Shown here: piece by piece, positions 26,281 to 35,590 of the stretch
How positions within the stretch are numbered: position 1 is the stretch's first letter
Layout of the letters: each line of letters starts with the position of its first letter
From: Bdellovibrio bacteriovorus W
GTDB lineage: Bacteria; Bdellovibrionota; Bdellovibrionia; Bdellovibrionales; Bdellovibrionaceae
Direction of reading: 5' to 3'
DNA: 64,000 bases
Assembly (NCBI GenBank): GCA_000525675.1
Contig: CP002190.1
Span: 930,001-994,000 of the forward strand
Notes under the pieces: model-generated
Told to the model about the DNA's origin: nothing
The model's input: the letters and a program-made list of their open reading frames with translations, nothing else
The model's database searches: none
Translations under genes and position numbers: made by a program

Positions 26281-27544
26281 ATGGCGCCAGAGGGAAAGAT
26301 ACCGTGAAACGAGTTTCCCCTGGGGTAGATCCTGATTCAGTGCTCGATGTGACCGTTATTTTTCCATTTAAAAGCTGTATGTATTCAAGAACAAGAGGCA
26401 GCCCGTAGCCAGTGCCTTTTTCACCTTGGGTTCCCACTCTCGATGTCGAGGAATTGAACTTAAAGAGGTCCTCGAGCATTTCTTTGGGTATTCCTATGCC
26501 GTGATCTACGACGCTGACTTCGGCAAACTGCTTGGCTTCATCTGTGCCCACCTTAATAGTAACGCGGTTCCCAGGGTGCGAGAACTTGATCGCGTTATTG
26601 ATGAGATTCATCAGGATCAGGTTTGTGATGATCGTTCTTTCGCCTAAGATATTAAGGTTCTCCCTCGGAAGATCGAGAACAATTTTAATACTCTTAGGAG
26701 TGGCCGCTAGAGTGGCCGCCTCATAGAGTTCACTGAGAATCATCGTCAGAGAGAGAGGTTTAAGGGGGAGATTGATTTTTCCGTCTTTGACCGACTTAAT
26801 ATGCCTCACCTGAGAGAGGAGGTTTGCGATGTCCTCCACCGTTTTTTCAAGCTTGTCAAAATCAGGAGTTGCTTCACTTTTAGACTGTTCTTTGGCCTTA
26901 ACAAGGCTATAGGTCAAAGTTGAAAGAGTATTGGCAACATCATGCAAAAGCAGACGCAAGAGGTTTTCTATATCGTTTCTTTGCTCGTTGAGGTGCTTCA
27001 TATTGCGCTCTTCAGCGATCAAGTACTGTTGGGTCGTGAAGCAGGCGAAGAGGATAAAGAAAAAGAGATTGATGGTTTTTTCTCGAACATAGCTGCCATG
27101 TTCAGCCACCAAGTCAGGTCCAATCCCGTAAGCTCTCAGCATCAGAAATACCAAAAAGCTTACCGCCACCAAAACATAAGCTGCATAAGAGCCCTTGCGG
27201 CCAGCAAGGACCGCCATGGTCGGTGGGAAGCAGGCTAGCCAGATGATCCCCGGAGCATTAAGGCCACCGCCTATGTAGATCAAAATATTTGTCATCGTGA
27301 CCGCTGTGATGATCAGGGCAAGGGCGCCAGCTCGATAGCTCTTGCGCAAGAAGACCCACGGGGCGACCAAAAATAGAACGGTGAGGGGAAAGAGGACGGG
27401 GTTGTATCTGCTAACCCCATAATAGACGTTGAACTTCCAGACGTACATAAGGATCAAGAAGGCAGCAATAAAGTAGATGAGCCTAAAAAAGACGAGACGT
27501 TTTTTTTCCAATATTGCTTTTGTGCGTTCTTCTGATGCCTGCAT
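26279..27544 (-). CDS. Membrane sensor histidine kinase
   Basis: 421 residues. Residues 15-170 hold about six membrane segments without a recognisable periplasmic domain, so the signal is probably sensed in the membrane. The phosphoacceptor helix is LLHDVANTLSTL (His near 200, followed by Asp instead of the usual Glu). The ATP-binding domain has the N box NLINNAIKFSH, G1 VVDHGIGIP and G2 GTGYGLPLV. No response regulator gene is adjacent; the single-domain receiver at 33403 is a candidate partner but there is no evidence beyond coexistence. Confidence 0.92.
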   Translation of the reverse strand: MQASEERTKAILEKKRLVFFRLIYFIAAFLILMYVWKFNVYYGVSRYNPVLFPLTVLFLVAPWVFLRKSYRAGALALIITAVTMTNILIYIGGGLNAPGIIWLACFPPTMAVLAGRKGSYAAYVLVAVSFLVFLMLRAYGIGPDLVAEHGSYVREKTINLFFFILFACFTTQQYLIAEERNMKHLNEQRNDIENLLRLLLHDVANTLSTLTYSLVKAKEQSKSEATPDFDKLEKTVEDIANLLSQVRHIKSVKDGKINLPLKPLSLTMILSELYEAATLAATPKSIKIVLDLPRENLNILGERTIITNLILMNLINNAIKFSHPGNRVTIKVGTDEAKQFAEVSVVDHGIGIPKEMLEDLFKFNSSTSRVGTQGEKGTGYGLPLVLEYIQLLNGKITVTSSTESGSTPGETRFTVSFPLAP

Positions 27545-27629
27545 TTACCAGAGTCCTAGTTAATTCCCATTAGCTATCGGCACCAGCAGAGTAAATGCTG
27601 AACTGTTTTCTAGAATGTAATGTTCGGAT

Positions 27630-28055
27630 CTAAGGGTGTCCCACAGAGAGAATCTTAGCTAGGTTTTGATAATGGTCTTTGAGAGTGAAGAATTGCTCAC
27701 TGCTTCCACCATGGTCGGGGTGAAGGAGCTTGGCAGCTGAGCGGAAGGCTCTTTTTAGTTCTGTGAGGGTGAACCCCTCTGGAATGTCTTGGATAAGCTC
27801 TTTGAAAAAGACAAACGACTGAGCTTGAGACTCATCCATCGAGTGGGGAGTGCGAGCTTTGGGTTGAGGGCGAGGGTAGGCTTTTTGTCCCTTAGTAAGA
27901 GGGGGTTGAGCGTGCAAACGGTTGATTTTCCCTAGCAAAAACGCCATATGCAGAGGGTCTGCATCCAGTGTTGTCGACTGGTAAAAGGAAGTTTCGGTGG
28001 AGTTTTGCTCCATTTTATCTCTTAAGATTTCTTTGAAACTTGCCGTTGTTCCCAT
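27630..28055 (-). CDS. Protein with C-terminal J-domain
   Basis: 141 residues. The C-terminal 55 residues are a J-domain: FTLTELKRAFRSAAKLLHPDHGG contains the HPD motif, and the preceding 80 residues are unrelated, Pro- and Gln-rich and probably disordered. Such class C J-proteins recruit DnaK to a particular partner. Nothing in the sequence or neighbours identifies the partner. It is a single gene in the gap between the kinase and the H1/SWIB gene. Confidence 0.82.
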   Translation of the reverse strand: MGTTASFKEILRDKMEQNSTETSFYQSTTLDADPLHMAFLLGKINRLHAQPPLTKGQKAYPRPQPKARTPHSMDESQAQSFVFFKELIQDIPEGFTLTELKRAFRSAAKLLHPDHGGSSEQFFTLKDHYQNLAKILSVGHP

Positions 28056-28215
28056 GCACTTTTTATCGGTTTCCCGAGGGGAAAATTGAGTCTAGAACCG
28101 CATCTTCGAGGGGAAAAACGTCGTTTTTAGGGAGGCGAAGAGGGTTTTCAGAGGGGGGATAGAGGTGGAACGTGCATGGGTAGTGAAAAAAAAGTGAGAG
28201 GGCATGCATTTTTTT

Positions 28216-28244
28216 TTGGACAAACGCCTCGACTTAGATACACA
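28216..28244 (+). promoter_or_regulatory. Sigma70-type promoter of the H1/SWIB gene
   Basis: TTGGAC (28216-28221), a 17-base spacer and TACACA (28239-28244), about 60 bases before the start codon. The rest of the 28056-28304 gap shows no gene. Confidence 0.55.
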
Positions 28245-28304
28245 CTATGTTCATTCGGTATAACAAATAAAGCTAAAGCTAAAAACCTTAACGGAGGAAT
28301 TAAA

Positions 28305-28793
28305 ATGGCAAAAGCTAAGAAAGCTACTACTAAGAAAGCAGCAGCGAAAAAAGCTCCAGCGAAAAAAGCAACTACTAAGAAAGCAGTAGCTAAAAAAGCT
28401 CCAGCTAAAAAAGCTACTACAAAAAAAGCGGCAGCAGCTCCTAAGAAAGCAGTAGCTAAAAAAGCTACTACTAAAAAAGCAGCTCCAGCGAAAAAGGCTA
28501 CTACTAAGAAAGCAGCAGCTCCTAAAAAAGCTAAAACTGCTCGTAAGCCAAACGCAGCTTTCATGAAAGAGTTGACTCCATCTCCAGCTTTGGCTGCAGT
28601 AGTTGGTGCTTCTCCACTTCCACGTACTGAAGTTGTTAAAAAACTTTGGGCGTACATCAAGAAGAACAATCTTCAAGATCAAAAGAACAGAAGAAACATC
28701 AACGCTGATGCAAAACTTAAAGAAGTTTTCGGCGGTAAAACTACTGTTTCTATGTTCGACATGACTAAGCTTGTTTCTAAGCACCTTAAGTAG
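28305..28793 (+). CDS. Histone H1-like Lys/Ala-repeat protein fused to a SWIB domain
   Basis: 162 residues from an ATG preceded by GGAGGAAT. Residues 1-84 are almost only Lys, Ala, Thr and Pro in KKA-type repeats, like the C-terminal tail of histone H1 and of bacterial Hc1/AlgP proteins. Residues 85-162 are a SWIB/MDM2 domain ([56 protein letters not shown]). Basic-tail plus SWIB proteins are known in Chlamydiae and a few other groups and are thought to condense or organise DNA. The repeats make the DNA low in complexity. It is monocistronic with its own promoter and terminator. Confidence 0.92.
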   Translation: MAKAKKATTKKAAAKKAPAKKATTKKAVAKKAPAKKATTKKAAAAPKKAVAKKATTKKAAPAKKATTKKAAAPKKAKTARKPNAAFMKELTPSPALAAVVGASPLPRTEVVKKLWAYIKKNNLQDQKNRRNINADAKLKEVFGGKTTVSMFDMTKLVSKHLK

Positions 28794-28824
28794 TCTTAGA
28801 ATCAGCAATAGCTGAAGAATTAAG

Positions 28825-28857
28825 AAAGGCTCTGTTTAATACAGGGCCTTTTTTTTA
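28825..28857 (+). terminator. Rho-independent terminator of the H1/SWIB gene
   Basis: AAAGGCTCTGT and ACAGGGCCTTT pair with one wobble around a 5-base loop; an 8-base T run follows. Confidence 0.85.
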
Positions 28858-29075
28858 TCCAAAATCTTCAAGGCAAAGCTATTATGATCGCTTCGTTGAG
28901 GTCTTTGAGATCAGAGACCCGAATGTCTAAATCTTGCAAACCGAACTCTCATACATATCCCAAAACTTATTTCTTGCCTATGGCGTCCCTGAGAGGCATC
29001 TGAAGGGGCGAAATCCTCTGAAATCGGGCAAAATCGGCCTATTCATTGCTTTTTCCCTGTGCTATAAACCCAGTC

Positions 29076-29837
29076 ATGAGAATCACGCCATTATCACTAG
29101 AAGAAATCAAAAAGATGACGGTTGCTTGCCGTATCGCTGCCGATACTTTGACGTACTTGGATAAGTACATTAAGCCAGGGATCACAACGAATCAGATTGA
29201 TGAGTTGGCCAACGACTTTATGCTCACGAAGGGGGCGAAGTCGGCTTGTTTGGGCTATCACGGCTATCCAAAGTACACGTGCACATCCATTAACGAAGTC
29301 ATCTGTCACGGTTTACCTGATGAGACTGTTTTAAAAGACGGGGACATCATTAACGTGGATGTCACAGCTTGGATTGATGGCTTCTTTGGCGACACTTCAA
29401 AAATGTACACGATCGGAAATGTTTCTGATGTGGCGAAGGACCTTATCGAGACAGCGATGCTGGCTCGTGATAAGGGCATTGAAGCGATCACTCCTAACGG
29501 ACGCACAGGTGATATTGGCTTTGAAACGAACAAGGTTATCACACGCCGTGGTTATACAGGCGTGAAAGAGATCGGTGGCCATGGTGTAGGAAGAGTCTTC
29601 CATACAGAGCCCTTTGTTCCTTGTTACGGAAAAAAAGGCAAAGGCGAGCTTTTAGTTCCCTTTCATTGCATCACTGTTGAGCCTATGGTGAATCAGGGAA
29701 CGGATGAAATTATTGAATTTGACATTCCAAACTCTGACATCAAGTACTATCACACTGCGGATGGCTTGCTGTCTGCTCAGTTTGAGCATACTGTGCTAGT
29801 AACCGACACTGGCTACGAGATTTTAACTTTACCTTAA
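29076..29837 (+). CDS. map: Methionine aminopeptidase, type I
   Basis: 253 residues from the ATG giving MRITPLSLEEIKKM; an upstream in-frame TTG is less likely. It removes the initiator Met from nascent proteins. The two-metal site ligands are visible: Asp in VDVTAWIDGFFGD (two residues), His in GGHGVGRVFH, Glu in TVEPMVNQG and Glu in AQFEHTVLV. The region upstream (28858-29075) has no gene. The next gene, ahcY, starts 32 bases later and is probably co-transcribed; both act in methionine-related metabolism, though by different routes. Confidence 0.95.
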   Translation: MRITPLSLEEIKKMTVACRIAADTLTYLDKYIKPGITTNQIDELANDFMLTKGAKSACLGYHGYPKYTCTSINEVICHGLPDETVLKDGDIINVDVTAWIDGFFGDTSKMYTIGNVSDVAKDLIETAMLARDKGIEAITPNGRTGDIGFETNKVITRRGYTGVKEIGGHGVGRVFHTEPFVPCYGKKGKGELLVPFHCITVEPMVNQGTDEIIEFDIPNSDIKYYHTADGLLSAQFEHTVLVTDTGYEILTLP

Positions 29838-29857
29838 GATTTATATTTCATTTTTAG

Positions 29858-31271
<1,414 letters not shown>

Positions 31272-31275
31272 GGGC

Positions 31276-31396
31276 GGTTGGTGAAAAAGGCCTGTCTACT
31301 TCGTTGTCGGCAGGCTTTCTCGCTCCGACGTACTCTAAGTACGCCTGCGCTGCGAGAGCCTACCTTCGCCTCGTATCCAAACCTTTTTGACCAACC
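31276..31396. repeat. Long palindromic intergenic repeat, copy 4 (subtype A)
   Basis: Begins 5 bases after the ahcY stop codon. Outer arms GGTTGGTGAAAAAGG and CCTTTTTGACCAACC pair except for a 2x2 mismatch; the tip is CGTACTCTAAGTACG and the inner arms match copy 1. It forms a tandem with copy 5, 17 bases further. Confidence 0.85.
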
Positions 31397-31413
31397 TTGG
31401 TTTATGGGTTTGC

Positions 31414-31534
31414 GGTTGGTGAAACGGGCCCATCTGCTTTGTTGTCGGGCCCAGTCCTCTCACCGGCGTACTTTGAGTACGCCTGCGTTGCGGGCTGCAC
31501 CCTCCGTCGCGCATCTGAACCCGTTTGATCAACC
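31414..31534. repeat. Long palindromic intergenic repeat, copy 5 (subtype B)
   Basis: Outer arms GGTTGGTGAAACGGG and CCCGTTTGATCAACC; tip GGCGTACTTTGAGTACGCC identical to copy 2. The arms share the GGTTGGT start of copy 4 but use CGGG/CCCG, a compensatory change that keeps the stem. Confidence 0.85.
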
Positions 31535-31592
31535 TTGGTTTTTATGGTTTTGAGATGTTATAATGGCGTAGGGAATTTTTGTTTTTTTAATG

Positions 31593-31626
31593 AGGAGATC
31601 TTTTTTTGAAAGATCTCCTTTTTTAT
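31593..31626. terminator. Bidirectional terminator between ahcY and the AlkC gene
   Basis: AGGAGATCTTT and AAAGATCTCCT form an 11-bp stem with a 5-base loop followed by a T run, and it ends at the stop codon of the convergent gene. Confidence 0.85.
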
Positions 31627-32756
31627 TTTTGTAGAGTGAAGCTAACGCGTGCGCGGACTTCGCCGTTCACCATGATTTCAAGATGATGTGTTCCAGGATA
31701 ATAGGTTCTGGTTGTTACGATTTTAAACGAATGTTTTTTGCGAATTGTAGTGGCAGATTTTTTTTCGAGTTCTTTGCTGGTCAGTTTGAAAACTTTGGGG
31801 CTGTGGCTGCCGTTGGATTTTTTATGATGAATAATGTAATCCACCATCACAGCTATTCCTTTAGCGGTGTGCAGATTAAACGAAAATTCTAAGTGATCGC
31901 CGATGCGAACTTTCTTGGTAGAGATTTTTAAGTCTTTAACTTCTACTTTTTCAGATGAAGAGTATCCCAGTAATTCTAAGGCAGACTTATTGCCTTTTTT
32001 AATGAGCGTGCGCAAACCGTGGCGAACAATCCAGTCGATCTTTGGTTTATGCTCTTGAGGGCATTCTTTAAGCCATTTCTTAGAGATCTTAATAGCTAAC
32101 TCAGGGTGATCTTTTGAAATGTCGTTGAGATGATTAGCCACAGACTTTCTGACGTAGAGTTCTTCATCATACTTTAGCGCCTCTAAGATCGGAAGAGTCG
32201 GCGAGGGATCTTTGATGAAGGCTTTAAGTTGTTCCCCCCAGGGAAGGCGGGGGCGGCTTCCCTCCGAGGCTAAGCGTCGCAAGTGAACATTTTCCGACTT
32301 CATCCATTGATGAAAGTAGGAAAGAGTTTCTTTTGGGTGATGAATTAGAAACGGGCGCACGGCAAACTCTGCCGTGAAAAGTTTAGTGAACTCAGCCAAG
32401 GCTTGTAAGGACTCATCGAGATTACTGAGACCATAGGTTTGTACGAAGTCAGTGAAGGGCCATAGATCAAACCCCTTTAAAGGTTTTGTATTTTTATGGG
32501 GCGAAAGAGTCGCCTTCAACAAGATAGAAAGAGTTTTGTTATAATTAGTGGGAAGACTTTTATGAAGGGCCTCGCGAATAAGTTGTACGCGAGGTTTCAT
32601 TTCTAACTCTTGAAGCTTTCCGCCTACTTTTTCAAAAGACTTAAAATCAAACTGCGAAGAGTGCTTTTGAAGGTGTGAAGAAATTCTTAGCACTAGATCT
32701 TTATTGATCCAATTTTTAAAAGCGTTGTCTTCGGAGTTCTGATTTTTCTGTGGCAT
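31623..32756 (-). CDS. AlkC-type DNA alkylation repair glycosylase
   Basis: 377 residues. Residues 1-265 are HEAT-like repeats containing LRRLASEGSRPRLPWG and YVRKSVANHLNDISKDHPE, the signature of the AlkC/AlkD superfamily; the RRLASEGxRPRLPW box is specific for AlkC. Residues 270-377 form a beta-rich Ig-like domain (ISTKKVRIGDHLEFSFNL to HLEIMVNGEVRARVSF), as in the AlkC proteins that wrap around DNA. The family excises N3-methyladenine and N3-methylcytosine without base flipping. The gene lies 8 bases behind orn, so it is probably in one leftward operon with it. Confidence 0.9.
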   Translation of the reverse strand: MPQKNQNSEDNAFKNWINKDLVLRISSHLQKHSSQFDFKSFEKVGGKLQELEMKPRVQLIREALHKSLPTNYNKTLSILLKATLSPHKNTKPLKGFDLWPFTDFVQTYGLSNLDESLQALAEFTKLFTAEFAVRPFLIHHPKETLSYFHQWMKSENVHLRRLASEGSRPRLPWGEQLKAFIKDPSPTLPILEALKYDEELYVRKSVANHLNDISKDHPELAIKISKKWLKECPQEHKPKIDWIVRHGLRTLIKKGNKSALELLGYSSSEKVEVKDLKISTKKVRIGDHLEFSFNLHTAKGIAVMVDYIIHHKKSNGSHSPKVFKLTSKELEKKSATTIRKKHSFKIVTTRTYYPGTHHLEIMVNGEVRARVSFTLQK

Positions 32757-32764
32757 TTATTCGC

Positions 32765-33301
32765 TTACTTATTTGAGAGTGCAAAATCAATTTTATCACA
32801 GTAGTGACGAAGCTCTTGGATACTTTCGCGAATATCTTCCAGCGCGCGATGTTTATTACTTTTGTGATAGTAATAATTGAATTTATTATTAATGATCACT
32901 TTCCAAGAAGAAACATCCACCATGCGGTAGTGCAGGCGGGAAGAAAGATCTTTCCAATATTTATCAATGAAAAGTCGATCTTGCATAATCGAGTTCCCAG
33001 CAAGAACAGGACGATCATTTGGATTTGGAAAATGTTTTTTAATCATATCCACAAGTTTTGCTTCAGCTTGATCAGCATCCATTCCAAAGGGAACTTTTGC
33101 AGTCAGTCCAGATTTGCGATGATGTTCGGTGTTCCAAGCATCCATGGCATCGAGATATTTTTGCGGTTGTTTTACAACGGTTTCAAAAGTTTCTAACTCT
33201 GCAAAGTTTAGGTCCGTCACAATGGCAGCAACTTCGATGATGACTTCTTTTTCAACATCAAGTCCTGTCATCTCCATATCGACCCAAAAAAGCTTTTGCA
33301 T
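32765..33301 (-). CDS. orn: Oligoribonuclease
   Basis: 178 residues, DEDDh 3'-5' exonuclease that degrades 2-5-nucleotide RNA and pGpG, the product of cyclic-di-GMP breakdown. The acidic motif WVDMEMTGL gives Asp8 and Glu10; the Asp of the middle motif lies in LAGNSIMQDRLFI, and HRALEDIRESIQEL carries the His and last Asp. A ribosome site AGGAA precedes the ATG. The neighbour AlkC gene is tightly spaced downstream. Confidence 0.96.
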   Translation of the reverse strand: MQKLFWVDMEMTGLDVEKEVIIEVAAIVTDLNFAELETFETVVKQPQKYLDAMDAWNTEHHRKSGLTAKVPFGMDADQAEAKLVDMIKKHFPNPNDRPVLAGNSIMQDRLFIDKYWKDLSSRLHYRMVDVSSWKVIINNKFNYYYHKSNKHRALEDIRESIQELRHYCDKIDFALSNK

Positions 33302-33402
33302 AATAATTCCTGTTCTAGGGTAGAGGAGGTTCCTCCGTGTCCCGGTAAGTTTTTATAATCGAGGATTTTGAGCGGTCTGACAAGCTCAAGACGAAATGAC
33401 TC

Positions 33403-33822
33403 TTAGAGAGAAACTCCAGAGCGGAGGGCTTCTTCAACAGTGGAAATAAGCTTGCGCTCATCCCAAGGTTTATCAATCACAGCAAAGACGCCCCATTTCT
33501 GAGCTTCTTTCAGAACTTCTTTTTGGCCAAAGCCCGTGTGAATAATAAACGGAGTTTTGTATTGGTGTTCGCGGAGCCAACGTAGGACTTCAATGCCAGA
33601 TTTCTTTGGCATTTTTTCGTCTGAGAGAATGGCATCAATGCGATGAGACTTCAGCAGTTCAATCGCCTCTTCGCCATTACGAGCTTGAAGGATATCAGAA
33701 GCACAGCCCTCTAAGAGATCAGCAAGAATCTCGAGGATGTCATTTTCATCATCGATAATAAGTAGTTTGCCTTTTTGCTCTTCGCTTGCACGTGCCATAA
33801 ATCTATTATGACAAAAGTTCAT
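33403..33822 (-). CDS. Single-domain response regulator
   Basis: 139 residues (131 if the ATG at 33798 is used). A CheY-like receiver only: acidic pair IIDDEND, phospho-acceptor Asp in AILSDEKMPKKSG, Thr in IIHTGFG and the Lys in VIDKPWDERKL. No output domain, so it must act by protein contact or relay. The start at 33822 overlaps the stop of a short upstream ORF as ATGA, which favours that start if the short ORF is real. A cognate kinase is not adjacent. Confidence 0.9.
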   Translation of the reverse strand: MNFCHNRFMARASEEQKGKLLIIDDENDILEILADLLEGCASDILQARNGEEAIELLKSHRIDAILSDEKMPKKSGIEVLRWLREHQYKTPFIIHTGFGQKEVLKEAQKWGVFAVIDKPWDERKLISTVEEALRSGVSL

Positions 33823-33929
33823 AGATTCGTCATCGGCGAAGAACGTATTTCTAATAAAAAACGTAAGTATTTAGGCCGAGCAGAGTTTGGGGCTTCAGAG
33901 GGCTCTGCCTTTGCGATCAGAGCTGCCAT
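33819..33929 (-). CDS. Possible short ORF coupled to the response regulator
   Basis: 36 codons (MAALIAKAEPSEAPNSARP to SSPMTNL). AAGGAG stands only three bases before the ATG, and its stop overlaps the response-regulator start as ATGA. It could be a leader peptide, the end of a longer protein whose frame continues upstream, or chance. The remainder of 33823-34134 shows no confident gene on either strand. Confidence 0.25.
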   Translation of the reverse strand: MAALIAKAEPSEAPNSARPKYLRFLLEIRSSPMTNL

Positions 33930-34134
33930 TTGCTCCTTCGTGACTCTTGCCCCAGCCTTCGAAAACGGGCAGTTAGTTCCCCGGCAAGGGCGTTTTTTTC
34001 GAGTCCATTGGATCTTCTCTTGGCGTCCATTAGTAAGGGGATCGGTGTTTTGCTGAAAAACTATGCATAAGAGCGAATAGCACTGCCTTTTAACTTGAGA
34101 TGTCAGACAAAATGAATTCTTTTGCAAAATTATG

Positions 34135-34163
34135 TTGTCAGTCGGGGCCGTATTGGCTATAAA
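34135..34163 (+). promoter_or_regulatory. Sigma70 promoter of tRNA-Asp
   Basis: TTGTCA, a 17-base spacer and TATAAA, with the tRNA starting 20 bases after the -10 box. Confidence 0.75.
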
Positions 34164-34182
34164 AGATTCTCTCAAGCAGATT

Positions 34183-34259
34183 GGGGTGGTAGTTAAGTTG
34201 GTTATAACGTCCGCCTGTCACGCGGAAGGCCGCGGGTTCGAGTCCCGTCCACCCCGCCA
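34183..34259 (+). tRNA. tRNA-Asp (GTC)
   Basis: 77 bases including encoded CCA. The acceptor stem GGGGTGG pairs with CCACCCC; the D arm contains GTTAAGTTGGTTATAAC; the anticodon arm is CCGCC-TGTCACG-CGG with anticodon GTC (Asp); the T arm has GGTTCGAGTCC. Discriminator base G. Confidence 0.97.
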
Positions 34260-34309
34260 TTTTTTCCATGAAAAGATGGGGCCAAAGTGACAGATAAAAT
34301 TAGAATCTC

Positions 34310-34338
34310 AAAGGCAGTCCGCAAGACTGCCTTTTTTA
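34310..34338 (+). terminator. Terminator after tRNA-Asp
   Basis: AAAGGCAGTC and GACTGCCTTT form a 10-bp stem with a 5-base loop and T run. Confidence 0.85.
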
Positions 34339-34484
34339 TTTGTGCAACTTCATCACCGTAATGCAGGTGGGTGAACGCAGGATCTACGGTTCACCTAAAT
34401 CTAATATTCCACCATGAACCGATAAGAGCCGAAGTTAACTGGTCTAGGGTTAATTCATGTAAATTAACGGAGTGAATTCTCGAT
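34339..34484. other. Gene-free gap with two small hairpins
   Basis: GGTGAAC/GTTCACC (34370 and 34389) and GTTAATT/AATTAAC (34449 and 34462). Neither has a T run. The second lies just behind the convergent lipoprotein gene and may be its transcript end. Confidence 0.35.
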
Positions 34485-35489
34485 TTACAGATCTGTCACA
34501 AAACTGACGTAACACTTGCCAGAATCTGAGACAATAATTGAGAGTAAAGAATGGTTGATGGACGGTTCAAAAGCCGTTACATGTGAAATTGAGCTACAGT
34601 CCAGCGAATTTAATGAGTACGTCCGAGGCGTATTGTCTTCAATAATCACTGTATAGCTTCCACCCTTTTGTAAACCAGTAGCAGTTAGTGTACTAGAGGC
34701 TACAGCCGTTAAAGTGATTGTATTCGCGTACTGGAAGTCTACAGCTCCAGTTGATACTACACTTGAGGCAATAGATCCGGTGATGTTAGTTGATTTTAAT
34801 GGAGACGAAGGCGTGAGAAAACTACTATCGTTTGTAAGCTGGCTTACCTTGCTCGGAATTGAAGGCTTGTTCGTCAGATCGCTGTAACTCCCACTTTTTG
34901 CAACAACGTGAAATGCACTCATATCAGCATCTAATCCATTAACAGCGGATTGTGCAATTTGAATTTGAGCACACGAGAATGTACCAGTCACGGAATTGAA
35001 CTGTAGACTTTCGTTAATTCCACAAGACGATAAATCTGCTTTACGAACGAGAGACTGAGGTGGAACAGAGTCCACCCATTTTGCTTCACCGTCTATTATC
35101 GTTAAAACCTGACCTTCACTCCCGCCGTGAGGAAGGCTTGTGCTTCCTCCCTCGAAATAAATAGGGGTAGGTGAATTTGCGGAAGCAGGGTTTATAAAAA
35201 GAGAATAAATTGCGCCCGCCTTAATCGTGAAGCCGACTCTGTTAGTTCGGAAAAAACGCCATCCATTTTCTTCGTTAACAAAATATAAAGAGGCACGCAT
35301 GCCATCTTGGTCCACTAAATCGAATTGCTGGGAGTTATTCGGAATCACATGGCCCTTTATAGCCAAATACCCGTTTTCAATTTTAGCTCTGTTGTGCGGA
35401 ATCTTCAGCATTTGAACAATAGGGGTAGGTTCGGTACATCCGACCAAAAGCAGGGACGCTAGTAAAATGTTAAATAAATTAGCAAACAT
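34485..35489 (-). CDS. Lipoprotein with phage-tail-fibre-like motifs and C-terminal tip domain
   Basis: 334 residues. Signal peptide ending LLLVGC (lipobox, Cys18). The middle carries GQVLTIIDGEAKWV and SGSYSDLTNKPSIPSKVSQLTNDSSFLT (in two pieces), patterns common in phage tail fibres, where they build trimeric shafts. The C-terminal 110 residues (LQKGGSYTVIIEDNTPRTY, then KCYVSFVTDL) match the C-terminus of the divergent gene at 35591, so the two are paralogues. A surface-exposed trimeric fibre, with the lipid at the membrane and the tip outside, is inferred. Predatory Bdellovibrio are known to use fibre proteins with tail-fibre-like shafts to bind prey. Confidence 0.8.
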   Translation of the reverse strand: MFANLFNILLASLLLVGCTEPTPIVQMLKIPHNRAKIENGYLAIKGHVIPNNSQQFDLVDQDGMRASLYFVNEENGWRFFRTNRVGFTIKAGAIYSLFINPASANSPTPIYFEGGSTSLPHGGSEGQVLTIIDGEAKWVDSVPPQSLVRKADLSSCGINESLQFNSVTGTFSCAQIQIAQSAVNGLDADMSAFHVVAKSGSYSDLTNKPSIPSKVSQLTNDSSFLTPSSPLKSTNITGSIASSVVSTGAVDFQYANTITLTAVASSTLTATGLQKGGSYTVIIEDNTPRTYSLNSLDCSSISHVTAFEPSINHSLLSIIVSDSGKCYVSFVTDL

Positions 35490-35590
35490 TAAACTGTATA
35501 TCGACGTTTTCAGCTCATTTCTTAAATTTTTTTTGAAAAAAGAGTCTAATCTGCTGATTTACCTACATTTAATATATGGAGGTATGATTT

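Noticed and set aside
28305-28560. AAAGCT/AAAGCA repeats as possible CRISPR or microsatellite
   Set aside because: They are in frame, code for a regular KKA tail and have no spacers.
28148-28808. Leftward open frames opposite the H1/SWIB gene
   Set aside because: Phe/Leu/Ala- or Cys/Ser-rich mirror translation of the AAA/GCA repeats; artefact of low-complexity DNA.
33775-34056. Rightward frame of 93 residues before tRNA-Asp
   Set aside because: Weak start, crosses the start of the response regulator gene on the other strand, and has no recognisable motif.
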